A DNA stretch of 64,000 bases from CAZSSM01 sp964609385 (lineage in GTDB: Bacteria; Planctomycetota; Planctomycetia; Isosphaerales; Isosphaeraceae): positions 3,078 to 67,077 of the forward strand of contig CAZSSM010000035.1 in assembly GCA_964609385.1 (NCBI GenBank). The letters run 5' to 3'. This document shows, piece by piece, positions 40,795 to 50,455 of this stretch. The first letter of the stretch is position 1; every line of letters starts with the position of its first letter. The translations under genes were made by a program, and so were the position numbers. The notes beneath the pieces were generated by a model. The model saw only the letters and a list, made by a program, of their open reading frames with translations. It had not been told where the DNA came from and ran no database searches.

Positions 40795-43700
40795 ATGAGT
40801 CCTGAGGCACTCGACCAGAGCGAGTCGGTCTGGCTGGAATCGTCCCGGCAGGACCGGATCGATGCGGTGATCGCGACCTACATGGATCACCTGGAGGCGG
40901 GGGGCGATCCCGACCCCAGCCCCTGGCTCTTGCAGCATCCCGAGCTTCAGCCCGAACTGGCCGAGTTCCTCGGCAACTACCAGTGGGTCCGACGCGATCT
41001 GGCCGCCATCCCCGCTCCGGGGGAGATCCTCGACGACCGCTACCGGCTGATTCGACTAATCGGCACGGGGGGGAACGGTCTGGTCTACGAGGCCGAGTTG
41101 GTCGAAGCCCCCACCTCGAGATCCGCCGATCCGGAACGTGAGGGCCTCCATGGAGCTGAAGCGGAGGACGGTGATCGGAGCCGTCGTCGGGCTTTGAAGG
41201 TGATCCCCTCAAGGGGATTGTCCGCCCCGACCGATCTGGCTCGGTTCCGTCGAGGGATCGCAGCGCTCTCCGAACTGGACCACCCCGGCATCGTCGCGGT
41301 CGAGGACTGGGCGGTCCGCGAATCATATTGCTATGTGGTCATGCCGCAAGTCGACGGCCATGATCTGCGCACGATCATCCGGAAGCTCCGATGGGCCGCC
41401 GAGCAGGTGCAGACGGCCGAGAACGCGTCCTCGGAACGGTATTGGGTGGCGACAGGGGAGGAGCCCTCGTCGTCGCGACTGTTGGACTTGGACGGGCCGT
41501 CGCGTTGGTCGGCCGTGGCGTGGCTCGGGGTCCAGGCCGCACGCGCCTTGGCCTACGCCAATGCTAGGGGGGTCTTGCATCGGGATATCAAGCCGTCGAA
41601 CCTGATGCTCGATGCCGAGGGCCGGGTGCTGTTGACCGACTTCGACCTGGCCAAGTCGGGCCTGGAGACGGAGGTGACGGCTTCTCAAGAGTGGGTGGGG
41701 ACGCTCCGCTACATGGCTCCGGAGCGGTTCTCGGGCTGGTGCGATCGTCGGAGCGAAGTGTATGGCTTGGGCTTGGTGCTGTACGAGCTGTTGACGCTCC
41801 GGCCGGCCTTCTCGGAGGGGACCGGGGCGGAGTTGATGGGCCAGGTGTTGCGGGGCAAGCTGGTCCGTCCTCGTCGCGTCGACCCGTCGATTCCGAAGGG
41901 CCTGGAGTCGATCGTCCTGCGCGCGACGTCGTCGGAGCCCCTGGATCGCTATGCCGATGCAGGCTCGTTGGCCGCGGACCTGGAGCGATTTCTGGCCGAT
42001 CAGCCGTTGGAGGCGTCTCGACGGTTGGGGGTCCGACGGGCCTGGGGCTTGGCGCGTCGGTATCCGTTGGTGGTCGGCTTGGCCGGTCTTTTGTTGATCT
42101 CGCTGGCCGCCGGGGCGATCACCTCAACGGTCCTCTGGCGACAGGCCGTTCGCGAGTCCGAGCGGAAGCTTGAGGCGATCAGCCTGTCTCGTGATCGGCT
42201 GCGGAACGTCCTGGAGGTCGTCGCGTCGCTGGATTCGAGCGAGATCCAGGAATACTTGCTGCGACAGCCCGATTCGTCGCGGGCCCGTGAGGATTTCGGA
42301 CGCCAATTGCTGGAGCTGACCGAGTCGATCGAGCAGGCTTCCGAGGCCGGCCAACGGCTGGAGACACCTGAGGAGTTTCTGACGCGCGGGGAGATCCTGG
42401 TCATCGTCGGCGGTATCTACGACGAATGGGACCGAGACGAAGAGGCCCTAGCAACGTTGAACCGCGCACGCGACTTGTTCCAGATCCGGCTGAACGACCC
42501 CGATCGAGATCGGCATGGCCCCGAAGTCGTCGCGCGGCTCCGGGCCGGCTTGGCCGAGGTCCAGGGGACTCGCGGGCAACTCTTGGATCAGGTGGGACGC
42601 TTCGACGAGGCCGAGCAGGCTCATCGGGAGGCGGCCCGGATGATCGCCCAGTTGCCGGCCGATCGGATCCTGCAAGGGATCGACCTCGACGAACTGTTCT
42701 GCTTCTGCAAAAGCCTTGATGCGATGCACCATTACGTCACGCATCAGCCGACCAAATCGTCCCGACTGATGCGTGAGGTCCTACAACGGGTCCGGACCGT
42801 CGCTGAGCCATCAGACTCGTTGCTGACCAGGGGCGGGGATGCGGCGGTCTTCCTCGCCAACATCGAGCAGCGCGCAGGAAACCTACGATCCGCACTGGAC
42901 CTGGCAACGGAGACGATCGACTTGATCGATCGGCTTTCCCAGTCGAAATCCGTGTCGCAAGGCGTCCTCCGCACGAGGGTCCAGGCCCTGCAGATTCAGG
43001 GGCGATCCCTGATCGATCTCAAGCAGCCCGACGAGGCTCTCGTGCCTTTGGGAGTGGCCCGAAGCCAGATCGAGACCATGATGAAGGCGCGGCCCCACAA
43101 CCCTTGGTACCGCGACCTCCATGCGATCACGTTGATCATCATGGGGGTGGCTAAGCGGGACCTGGGAGACCTCGACGAGGCGTTCGTGGTCATCGACGAG
43201 GCGATCCAGGTCGGTCTCGAACTAGTCGAGCAGGAACCCAAGGGACTCGAATTTCGCCTGCGCGTCTGCGAGGGCTATGGCCACCTCATTGAGGTACTCC
43301 TGAAGCTGAAGCGCCCTCAGGAAGCCCTTCAAGCCAGTGATGCCGAACTCGTCGCTCTGAAGGACCTCCGGCAGATCGCCGGTGGGAGCGAATACTATCT
43401 CCGTGTGGGGGGGCTATCCCATGCGCGTCGTGTCAAGGCCGCCTACGCCCTCGGGAACTGGGATGTCATCTTGGAGGCGTTGCCGCATGCCGACGCGAAA
43501 CCCCTCGGTGGTCGGGAGATGGTCGAGACCCGTCGGATCGAGGCGCTGATCGGTCTGGGACGATTCGACGAGGCGTTCGCCGAGATCGTCCATGTCATTG
43601 AGGTGTCGTCCGAGTCGGCAATGCGCTATTACAACATGGCCTGCCTGATGGTCCGAGCCGAGACCTCAAGGCTCTGGACCGAGTCGGGTCAGATCGATCC

Positions 43701-43908
43701 GACCCAAGCGGAGGCCGAGCGGCTCGATCAGGCGCTGTCTTGGCTCGAACACGCTGCCGAACTCGGTTTCTTCAAGTCGTCGTCGGACTATCGAATGCAG
43801 CCAGTAACCGACCTCGATCTGGAATTACTCCGCCGGTCGTCGGATCACCGGGAACGCCTACTCGGATTGGTTGACCGGGAGCCTGCGTCGGAGCCCGATT
43901 CGGAATAA
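40795..43908 (+). CDS. Transmembrane Ser/Thr protein kinase with TPR-like extracytoplasmic region
   Basis: 1037 residues. The kinase domain (about 82-400) has glycine loop IGTGGNGLVY, an ALKVI lysine, HRDIKPSN in the catalytic loop and an APE motif (YMAPERF). The magnesium motif reads DFD (LLTDFDLAKS) instead of DFG. A roughly 50-residue polar insertion lies before the VAI-type lysine. One membrane helix follows (about 423-448, core VVGLAGLLLISLAAGAI), then about 580 residues of helical TPR-like repeats. The topology is that of a sensor kinase with a cytoplasmic catalytic domain. It stands alone between two minus-strand genes. The DFD change and the GNG loop leave its activity open. Confidence 0.9.
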   Translation: MSPEALDQSESVWLESSRQDRIDAVIATYMDHLEAGGDPDPSPWLLQHPELQPELAEFLGNYQWVRRDLAAIPAPGEILDDRYRLIRLIGTGGNGLVYEAELVEAPTSRSADPEREGLHGAEAEDGDRSRRRALKVIPSRGLSAPTDLARFRRGIAALSELDHPGIVAVEDWAVRESYCYVVMPQVDGHDLRTIIRKLRWAAEQVQTAENASSERYWVATGEEPSSSRLLDLDGPSRWSAVAWLGVQAARALAYANARGVLHRDIKPSNLMLDAEGRVLLTDFDLAKSGLETEVTASQEWVGTLRYMAPERFSGWCDRRSEVYGLGLVLYELLTLRPAFSEGTGAELMGQVLRGKLVRPRRVDPSIPKGLESIVLRATSSEPLDRYADAGSLAADLERFLADQPLEASRRLGVRRAWGLARRYPLVVGLAGLLLISLAAGAITSTVLWRQAVRESERKLEAISLSRDRLRNVLEVVASLDSSEIQEYLLRQPDSSRAREDFGRQLLELTESIEQASEAGQRLETPEEFLTRGEILVIVGGIYDEWDRDEEALATLNRARDLFQIRLNDPDRDRHGPEVVARLRAGLAEVQGTRGQLLDQVGRFDEAEQAHREAARMIAQLPADRILQGIDLDELFCFCKSLDAMHHYVTHQPTKSSRLMREVLQRVRTVAEPSDSLLTRGGDAAVFLANIEQRAGNLRSALDLATETIDLIDRLSQSKSVSQGVLRTRVQALQIQGRSLIDLKQPDEALVPLGVARSQIETMMKARPHNPWYRDLHAITLIIMGVAKRDLGDLDEAFVVIDEAIQVGLELVEQEPKGLEFRLRVCEGYGHLIEVLLKLKRPQEALQASDAELVALKDLRQIAGGSEYYLRVGGLSHARRVKAAYALGNWDVILEALPHADAKPLGGREMVETRRIEALIGLGRFDEAFAEIVHVIEVSSESAMRYYNMACLMVRAETSRLWTESGQIDPTQAEAERLDQALSWLEHAAELGFFKSSSDYRMQPVTDLDLELLRRSSDHRERLLGLVDREPASEPDSE

Positions 43909-43937
43909 CCGGACGACCTCTTTGTTCGATCCGCACA

Positions 43938-44762
43938 TCACTTGTCGGATGGCAACGCGCGGAGGACCCGGTCGACGATCTGCAACATCCCGACCTGCTC
44001 GTCGAGGTGGCCGGTCTGGGCCTCGACGTTGACGTAAACGACTCCTGTTTGCCCGCAGATCACCGAGAGCGAGCCGTCGTCGGTCGCGTTGCGGTTGTCC
44101 TGGAGGACCGCGTTGAGCCCCGAGGCCACCAGCGCATCGTAGACCCGGCGGTCGGTCACGAAGCAGAAGTCGTCCGGATCGGTGTCGGGGCCGATATGGA
44201 CCGCCTCGGCATCATTGGCATAGATCGCTCCCGGCAGGTAGCTCGCTGCCGAGTATCCCCCTTCGCCGTTGTTGTGCAGGGCGACCACCGCGCGTCGGGT
44301 CGGGAGCTTGGCGATCTCCAACACCGAGGCCGCGAACGACGAGACGATCGGTTCGGCTTCTCGGGTCGACCTCGAACTCGGAGGTGACTGTGAGGCCAGC
44401 GTCTGTCGACGTCCTTCGGGAGTGAACATCCGATTGGGATCGAAGGCGAACGCCTCCGCGCCCAGGGAGAACCGGATGTTGCGTCGACCCGTGTGCCGCA
44501 ACTCGACCAGGAAGGCCCCGGTCCGCTCCCGGATCCGGTCGGCCGCCTCGACCGACGTCTGTTCGTCGTCGTGCAGGTTAATGTAGAGCCATTCAGCTTG
44601 CGGATCACCCCGCATGGCGATCACGACTTGAGACCCGTCGCTCAACGTCAACGCACGGTCCGACCCATCACCCCCGTCGAGTTGAGGCGAGGCCTTTCCG
44701 ATCGTGATTGTGATCGCGGCGGTCATGGCGACGACGAGGAGGTAGGCCAGGGGCATGCGCAT
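43938..44762 (-). CDS. Exported protein with HDDE motif, possible amidase-like fold
   Basis: 274 residues from ATG 44762 or 44756; the frame upstream to 44891 lacks features. An N-terminal hydrophobic leader (LAYLLVVAMTAAITITIG) implies export. The conserved-looking segments are YINLHDDEQTSVEAAD, VELRHTGRRNIRF, AFDPNRMFTPEGRR and VVALHNNGEGGYS. I recall this combination in uncharacterised bacterial secreted proteins. The His/Asp/Glu and second His positions would suit a zinc-dependent amidase or carboxypeptidase-like site, but this is inference. It converges with the kinase gene across 29 bases. Confidence 0.6.
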   Translation of the reverse strand: MRMPLAYLLVVAMTAAITITIGKASPQLDGGDGSDRALTLSDGSQVVIAMRGDPQAEWLYINLHDDEQTSVEAADRIRERTGAFLVELRHTGRRNIRFSLGAEAFAFDPNRMFTPEGRRQTLASQSPPSSRSTREAEPIVSSFAASVLEIAKLPTRRAVVALHNNGEGGYSAASYLPGAIYANDAEAVHIGPDTDPDDFCFVTDRRVYDALVASGLNAVLQDNRNATDDGSLSVICGQTGVVYVNVEAQTGHLDEQVGMLQIVDRVLRALPSDK

Positions 44763-44892
44763 CGGGATCTTCCGGAAGTCACACGGAGAATCGTAGGTCT
44801 CTGGTCCATGTGTTTGAGGATGGTTCGCGGCTCGACTTCGGTCAAGCGACCGGTTCGTCAAGACCGCGTTTCGACGATCAAATAACCGCATA

Positions 44893-46149
44893 TTACCTCG
44901 GAGGAATGGGTGACGCGATCGTGTCGATCGCCTTGGCGAGCCGTGTCAGCCCGACATCGCGGAGTCGTTGGGCGAGGTCGGGCACCGGCATCCCGTCGTC
45001 GAGTTGGCGGAGCAGGGGTCGCAGTTCGTTGGGTTCGAGCCGCTCGCGGGTCAGGAAGACGCGCCGGGCCTCGATCCGCGCCCGGTTGGTATGACCGAGC
45101 AACCGCAGGGCTCGGGCCAGTCGGTATCGGCTCTTCCAGTCGTGGGGCACGCGATCGACGACCGGCTCGAGCGCCTCAACGGCGAGCCCCGGCGCCCCCT
45201 CGAACTCCAAGGCCCAACGGCCGCGGATCCGTTGATGACCGGTCGAGGCAGCGGTCTCGGGCCAGTCCTCGAGGACCGGACGGGCCTCCAGGGGTCGGCC
45301 GGCATCGGCCAGGGCTTCGACCAGCGCGATCCGAGCCGGCGCGAATTCCGGCCAGGCTCGGACGAGGTCCCAGAGCCGATCGGCGCGATCCTCGGCAGAG
45401 GGGTCATCGAGTCGGGGCCGTCGGGCGATCTGGCGTTGGTAGGCGATCTCGGCGTGGGGCGCATCGGGCTCGGCGGCCATCCAGGCGCGGAGTGTGGTCC
45501 GGACCTGGTCGTCGGGCACATCGGTGAGGACAGCCTGGACGCCGGCGCGGAGCAGGACGGGGGTATGCTCGAGGTCGACCGTGTCCAACCCGCGACGCGT
45601 CAACATCAACGCTTCGTCGCGACGCTCTTGGATCCGGAGCAGGTCGAGCATCAGGGTCCAAGCGCGTGGACGCGGGGTCCTCGCCTCAAGCAGCGGTCGG
45701 AGCGCGGACTCGGCCTCGCCGGGCCGACCGACCGCGATGGCCGCCTCGGCATGCGCGATCCTTGAGTCGGTATCGGCCTCCGTTGCCTCGTTGACGATCC
45801 GCCACGCTTCCAAGGCGTCGGACCAACGTCCTCGCTCGGCCAGGCGCTGGGCGCGTCGTCGGGCCGTCTCAGGGTCGGCGCCGGGACGATCGCGCTCACG
45901 ACCGTCCTCGATGAGCATCGCGGCGACGACCAGCCCGATCAGGACCAAGAGTCCGCCCCCGACGAGCATCGCGATCTTCGATGGCCGGAACTCCCGATTG
46001 CATCGGGATCGGCCGGCGCCGCGGGTCGCCTCGGCGATCGGCCGACGTGGTGTCAGGGCCTTCGGCGACCGTCGCGCGGTCGGTTCCCGACGACGACTCG
46101 GAGGCCTGCCGGGCCGTTCAGGGTTTGGGCGCGCCGTTGGTCGCGGCAT
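44893..46149 (-). CDS. Membrane-anchored TPR-like protein downstream of hemA
   Basis: 418 residues from ATG 46149, which overlaps the end of hemA by 32 bases. The first 60 residues are Arg/Pro-rich and basic, then comes one membrane helix (about 62-83, core LVGGGLLVLIGLVVAAMLI). The remainder is helical repeats resembling TPRs (RAQRLAERGRWSDALEAW, RIAHAEAAIAVGRPGEAESAL). No enzymatic motif is visible. The overlap makes it part of the ccsA-hemA operon, though no functional link to haem synthesis can be read from it. Confidence 0.7.
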   Translation of the reverse strand: MPRPTARPNPERPGRPPSRRREPTARRSPKALTPRRPIAEATRGAGRSRCNREFRPSKIAMLVGGGLLVLIGLVVAAMLIEDGRERDRPGADPETARRRAQRLAERGRWSDALEAWRIVNEATEADTDSRIAHAEAAIAVGRPGEAESALRPLLEARTPRPRAWTLMLDLLRIQERRDEALMLTRRGLDTVDLEHTPVLLRAGVQAVLTDVPDDQVRTTLRAWMAAEPDAPHAEIAYQRQIARRPRLDDPSAEDRADRLWDLVRAWPEFAPARIALVEALADAGRPLEARPVLEDWPETAASTGHQRIRGRWALEFEGAPGLAVEALEPVVDRVPHDWKSRYRLARALRLLGHTNRARIEARRVFLTRERLEPNELRPLLRQLDDGMPVPDLAQRLRDVGLTRLAKAIDTIASPIPPR

Positions 46150-47428
46150 CGTCGAGCTTGAAGAGGTGTTGGAGGGCCTTGAGGAGTTGGCGGGCGTCGC
46201 TCTCGGATTCGGGCGAGTCGGCCGCAGCACGCAGGGCGATCCGCGGTTCGTGAAGGATCTTGTTTTTGATCCGATGGAGCATGTGTTGGATCTGTTCGCG
46301 GTTGTCTTGGAGATCCGGATTCTTGGTCAGCAGCCAGTCCTGCTCGCGTTGGAAGACCTCATCGAGATAATCCGTGAGGTTCCGAATGACGACACCAGCA
46401 TGGTGTTGGTGGTGGATCTTGCGGAGGATGACCTCGGTCTCGTGGTCAATGATCGCTTGGGCCTGGTCGACACATCGTTTGCGCGAGCGTCGGTTGCGGT
46501 CGGCCTGCGCCTGGAGGTCGTCGACGTTGTAGAGCCAGACTTGATCGAGGTCCCCGACGCCGTCCTCGAAGTCGCGGGGGATGGCGATATCGAGGATCAG
46601 GGCCAGCCGATGCTTCCGTCGTCGCTGGACTTCGGCGTACCGGGCTTTAGTGACGATGGGGTGCTCCGAGGCGGTCGTGCTGATGACCAAGTCAGCCTCG
46701 ACGAGCGCCTCTTGGAGTTGATCGAAGGTGCGGGCCTCGCCGTCCCAACGCATGGCGGTTTCGCGGGCGCGATCCGCGCTCCGGTTGGCGATGACGATCC
46801 GCCCGGGACCCAGTGGCTTGAGGTGCTGTAAGGTCAGCTCGGCCATCTTGCCAGCGCCCAGCACGAGTACCGTCTTGTCGTCGAACTGGTCGAAGACCCC
46901 CTCGGCCACCTCAACGGCGACGCTGGCCACCGAAACTCGACCTTGGTCCAGCCCGGTCTGCTCGCGGACCTTCTTGCCGACATGCAGGGCGTGCTGGAAG
47001 ACTGGATTGAGGATCGAGCCGACGGCCCGCTGGCCCCGCGCGACCTCGTAAGCCTCCTTGACCTGGCTGAGGATCTGACCCTCACCTAAGACCAGGCTTT
47101 CCAGGCTGGCCGTGACCCGGAACAGGTGTCCGACGACCCCCTCGTCGACGTAGCGGACCAGGTGCGAGGCCAGGTGCTCCGGGTCGATCCCGTGGAACCG
47201 CTCCAAGAACTCGGTGAGCTGGTCCAGGTCCGGTATCCGCGTCTGGTCGAGACCTGCGGCGTACAGTTCGACCCGGTTGCATGTCGAAAGGATGACGAAC
47301 TCGCTGCCGGGGAACTCCGCCTTGAGCTGCTGGAGTCCCTCCAGGCGGCGCGGACCGTCGAAGGCCAACGATTCGCGAAGCGAGGCCTGTGCGGTCTGAT
47401 GGCTCAGGCCCAGGGCGACCAACTTCAT
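46118..47428 (-). CDS. hemA: Glutamyl-tRNA reductase
   Basis: 436 residues. Converts glutamyl-tRNA to glutamate-1-semialdehyde with NADPH, the first step of tetrapyrrole synthesis. The catalytic cysteine is Cys50 in STCNRVELY. The substrate region ESLVLGEGQILSQVKEAY, the nucleotide-binding GAGKMAEL and the helical dimerisation tail are all present, and length fits the family. ATG 47428 overlaps the stop of the upstream ccsA/hemX-like gene by ATGA, so the two are translationally coupled. No hemL or hemB is visible in the window. Confidence 0.97.
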   Translation of the reverse strand: MKLVALGLSHQTAQASLRESLAFDGPRRLEGLQQLKAEFPGSEFVILSTCNRVELYAAGLDQTRIPDLDQLTEFLERFHGIDPEHLASHLVRYVDEGVVGHLFRVTASLESLVLGEGQILSQVKEAYEVARGQRAVGSILNPVFQHALHVGKKVREQTGLDQGRVSVASVAVEVAEGVFDQFDDKTVLVLGAGKMAELTLQHLKPLGPGRIVIANRSADRARETAMRWDGEARTFDQLQEALVEADLVISTTASEHPIVTKARYAEVQRRRKHRLALILDIAIPRDFEDGVGDLDQVWLYNVDDLQAQADRNRRSRKRCVDQAQAIIDHETEVILRKIHHQHHAGVVIRNLTDYLDEVFQREQDWLLTKNPDLQDNREQIQHMLHRIKNKILHEPRIALRAAADSPESESDARQLLKALQHLFKLDDAATNGAPKP

Positions 47429-48376
47429 CGAGGCGCCTCCCCAACGGCCGTTCTTTGGGCCGTGGCATCGGGAGGCGAGGTCGCCATGCCGTCGGGACTC
47501 GAGATCGGTCGGGCCGTCGTTTCGGCTGAAGCACCATGGACCTCGACCGGGGCGCCATGCGAGGTCGGCANNNNNNNNNNCCACGAACGTGAAGAGCAGG
47601 AACCCGAAGGCCACCGCCGTCAAGACCATCACCTTCGAGCCCCGCATCTCGGGGCGGAATCGGGCGTGGATCAGGATCCCGAAGATCAACCACATGACCA
47701 GACCGCTCACGACCTTCGGATCGGTCCAGTCGAGCATGCCGGCCTGTTCGTGTCGCATCGCCAGTTCGAGCAGCACGCCCAAGCCGATCCCGAAGCTCAA
47801 TAAGGGGAAGGCCACCGTGATCGCCGCCCGGTTGAGCCGCTCTGACTGTTCCAGGCTAGGTAGAGGAAGCCGGGTCGGTCGCTTCCGCCTCAGCCGACGC
47901 GCCTGGGCCAGATACATCAGGCCGGCCGCGAACGCTAAGGCCGAGACCGCGGCGCCGATCAGCAGGAAAACCCCATGCACCATCCCCCAAAACCCCAGCC
48001 AGCCTTCCCAAACACCCCAGTCACCCTGTGGGGCCAGCCAGGCGGCGGTCAGGATCAGGCCGAGCAGCAAGGGGAGCAGGAACAGACTGACCGATTCGGG
48101 GTGTCGCGAGCGGGCCATCAGGTAGAGATGAATCGCGCCCAGGACCCAGGAGAGGGCCAGCATCGACTGGAAGGCGGTGGTCACCGGCGCCGTGCCGGTC
48201 TGCCAGGCGATGTTACCCAGGTAGGCCGTTTGGACCAGCCAACCCAGCAGGATCAGGCCGATCGTTAGTACGCCAGCGATCCGACGCCGCGTCTCAGGAA
48301 CGACGAGCCGCGCCAGGTCGCTGGCCAACGCCAAGCCGTAAGTCCCCGCGAAACAGAGCACGCTCAGCCGATCCAT
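47425..48376 (-). CDS. CcsA/HemX-like cytochrome c assembly membrane protein (interrupted by assembly gap)
   Basis: About eight membrane segments, beginning RLSVLCFAGTYGLALASD and including the family region FWGMVHGVFLLIGAA and DWTDPKVVSGLVMWLI. The frame enters the 10-N gap at FGFLLFTFV. After the gap the natural continuation is PTSHGAPVEVHGASAE and on to GEAPR, whose TGA overlaps the hemA ATG. That frame is reached only if the true gap length is a multiple of three, so the fused ccsA-hemA reading frame produced by exactly ten Ns is an artefact. HemX-like proteins beside hemA are known in other bacteria; the role is in haem delivery or cytochrome c maturation. Confidence 0.85.
47571..47580. 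other. Assembly gap (10 N)
   Basis: Ten unresolved bases in the ccsA/hemX-like gene. Reading frames on the two sides are consistent with a real gap of a multiple of three bases, not ten. Confidence 0.98.
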
Positions 48377-49375
48377 AGGATGGTGCTCCCAGTCCTGCGA
48401 TCACGACACATTCGCAAACCGGTGGGATCGGGCCGAGGGGCGAATCGACCGCGATGGGCGGGGACATCGGAGACGTTGGTTCGAGCTGGGTCTGGACGGT
48501 CCTCCAACCTCGACGCAACCTGCAGTCATCACGACGGTTGGTGCCATCCCCAATCTCGATGATTATAGCGGACCGAGGCGGATTGGCGAAACACGACCTG
48601 GCCATGAGGCCACCGCTAGCCCACTCGCTACCCCTATCATAGGTAGGAACCGGTCCGCCTTCCGTCCAACTCGATTTCGCCGGAGCCCGCTCCTGATGTC
48701 TCTATGAACGAGGGGTGGAGACCAATGGGTCGTCCAGGATCTCAACTCTCCCTGAAAACCCTTACGAAGCGCATCAGGACTCTGACCAGTCCTCGTCGAC
48801 TTTGCTGCGCATTACCGATCGTCTGGACCGCAAACCTATCAGCCCACAAGGAAAGACCTCGATCGTACGAACATGAGATCTTGTAAATTAAATTGAAAAA
48901 TACTATTTGTAATATACAAGTCTTTAATGATTATTTGTATTTTATGAAGAAACCATGATGAGGCTGCTAGTAACATTCGGTTTCCTAGCTGCTCGGTACA
49001 GATGGTCGTTGGCCTCAACTCTCGCGAGTGTTGCCTCAACTTGCTGATATATTATCATGTTATTCATATTGGTATTTTCGGTTGATCCATCTACTCTATC
49101 TACTATACGCGGCGGTTTCAACGGAGCCTGGCAAAAATTGAAATTCTGACTAGACGAACTTTCGGTAATGGCTAGCCTTTGCAGTTGCTCGATCCAGCCG
49201 TTTGGGGACCATCGACACAACCCTTGGTTATTGCTCAGTTTACTGCGTTTTTTCAGCTGCTTCATTTCCTTGTTGTTGTCGTCAGTCACGCTAACTTCTT
49301 GGGTAGCAGTAACCCACCCGCTTGAATTGATGCGGTCATTTCCGGACAACAGCCAACGAATCAGGGAGCCTTCTG
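48377..49375. other. 1-kb intergenic region changing from GC-rich to AT-rich
   Basis: No supported gene. The first half has the composition of the surrounding chromosome. From about 48890 the sequence becomes visibly AT-rich and stays so through the next gene. A minus-strand frame at 48942-49424 (160 codons) overlaps the start of that gene, shows no recognisable motif and has no good ribosome site. Confidence 0.5.
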
Positions 49376-50350
49376 ATGACCCGCCCTGCAATACTGAGCC
49401 TCGTCCTGCTAAACCTCCTGGCAATGTTCTCCAACTCAGACTCGATAAAATATGATATCGAAATATTACAGTTCCCAGATACTAATGGATCAATATCTGC
49501 TATATTAGATTTAGATGAATTTGGAAATGTATTGTTTAAGCAATCAGGTGAAGGAATCGAAATTTTCGATGGTCGAGAATATTCAAAACCATTCTCAGTA
49601 AGCAGGTCATCTAAATATAAACTTGGACCCGAAAAGACAATTACGACAGATTTTATAAGCAAAAATGGCGACCGAATCACGATTGATAACAATTATGTAG
49701 AAACATTGACATCAGACGGGTCGAAAATTATTCTAGGAAGTCAATACTACGCTTATGAAACATTAGATATAAACGATAATGGATCTATTCTAGGTCGATA
49801 TCAGGATGAAGTTAATGGGAGAATAAATGGCACAGTCTATAAAAATGGGGTGTACGATACAATAGACACTGGATATAATAATGTTAGTTACAACGCAATT
49901 AATAATAGCCAATCGGTTGTAGGAGTTATCAAAGAGTTGAGTGTAGGTTATGTGTATAAAGATGGCCAAACAAGCCTTTTATCAGGTAGTATTGCGTCAT
50001 CAGCTATTGATATAAATAATGACGGTATTATTGTCGGGTCCTTTATTGATGATGGGCAACCTGTTGCAGGATTGTGGACAGAAACAGGTGGATGGTTAAA
50101 TTTAAATAAGTTAATACCGGAAGATTTTAATTTTTCATTAGAAATAGCACAGCGTATCAATGACAAAGGTGATATCGCAGGAAGGGCCAGGCTAGGTGAT
50201 GGTAGTTTGCAAGCCTTCCTGCTCTCAGCTTCTCCTCAACCGGTCCCTGAGCCGAGCACGTTGCTCTTCTTCTTTTTCGTCCTCGTCCTCTTCTCAACAT
50301 ACCGTCTCCAGAACCAGACTGCGAGAAGACTCCGAAGAATCAATCCATAA
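49376..50350 (+). CDS. PEP-CTERM protein with HAF-type repeats, AT-rich
   Basis: 324 residues with an N-terminal leader (PAILSLVLLNLLAMFS). The body has at least four repeats of an IN-x2-G/S-x-(I/V)-x-G type (DINDNGSILGRY, AINNSQSVVGV, DINNDGIIVGSF, RINDKGDIAGRA), the pattern of the HAF extracellular repeat family. The C-terminus is a PEP-CTERM sorting signal: VPEPST, a hydrophobic stretch (LLFFFFVLVLF), and a basic tail. It should be exported and processed by exosortase. Its base composition and Ile/Asn/Lys-rich codon use differ sharply from every neighbour, which suggests horizontal acquisition. An IS3 remnant follows within about 110 bases. Confidence 0.85.
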   Translation: MTRPAILSLVLLNLLAMFSNSDSIKYDIEILQFPDTNGSISAILDLDEFGNVLFKQSGEGIEIFDGREYSKPFSVSRSSKYKLGPEKTITTDFISKNGDRITIDNNYVETLTSDGSKIILGSQYYAYETLDINDNGSILGRYQDEVNGRINGTVYKNGVYDTIDTGYNNVSYNAINNSQSVVGVIKELSVGYVYKDGQTSLLSGSIASSAIDINNDGIIVGSFIDDGQPVAGLWTETGGWLNLNKLIPEDFNFSLEIAQRINDKGDIAGRARLGDGSLQAFLLSASPQPVPEPSTLLFFFFVLVLFSTYRLQNQTARRLRRINP

Positions 50351-50455
50351 GCTTGACCTGTTCCCCATTTTCTGGCCCAGCCATAAAGAGGGTCACTTGG
50401 GTTTCTGTCCATGAGGTGCAGTCGGGTGTGGTCTTCGCCCACAAACACATGCCTC

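Noticed and set aside
46118..48376. Single 752-codon CcsA-HemA fusion protein
   Set aside because: Produced by the arbitrary ten-N gap; a separate ccsA stop overlapping the hemA ATG is visible in another frame.
48942..49424. 160-codon minus-strand frame in the AT-rich region
   Set aside because: No recognisable motif, no good ribosome site, and it overlaps the start of the PEP-CTERM gene on the other strand; kept only as a possibility.
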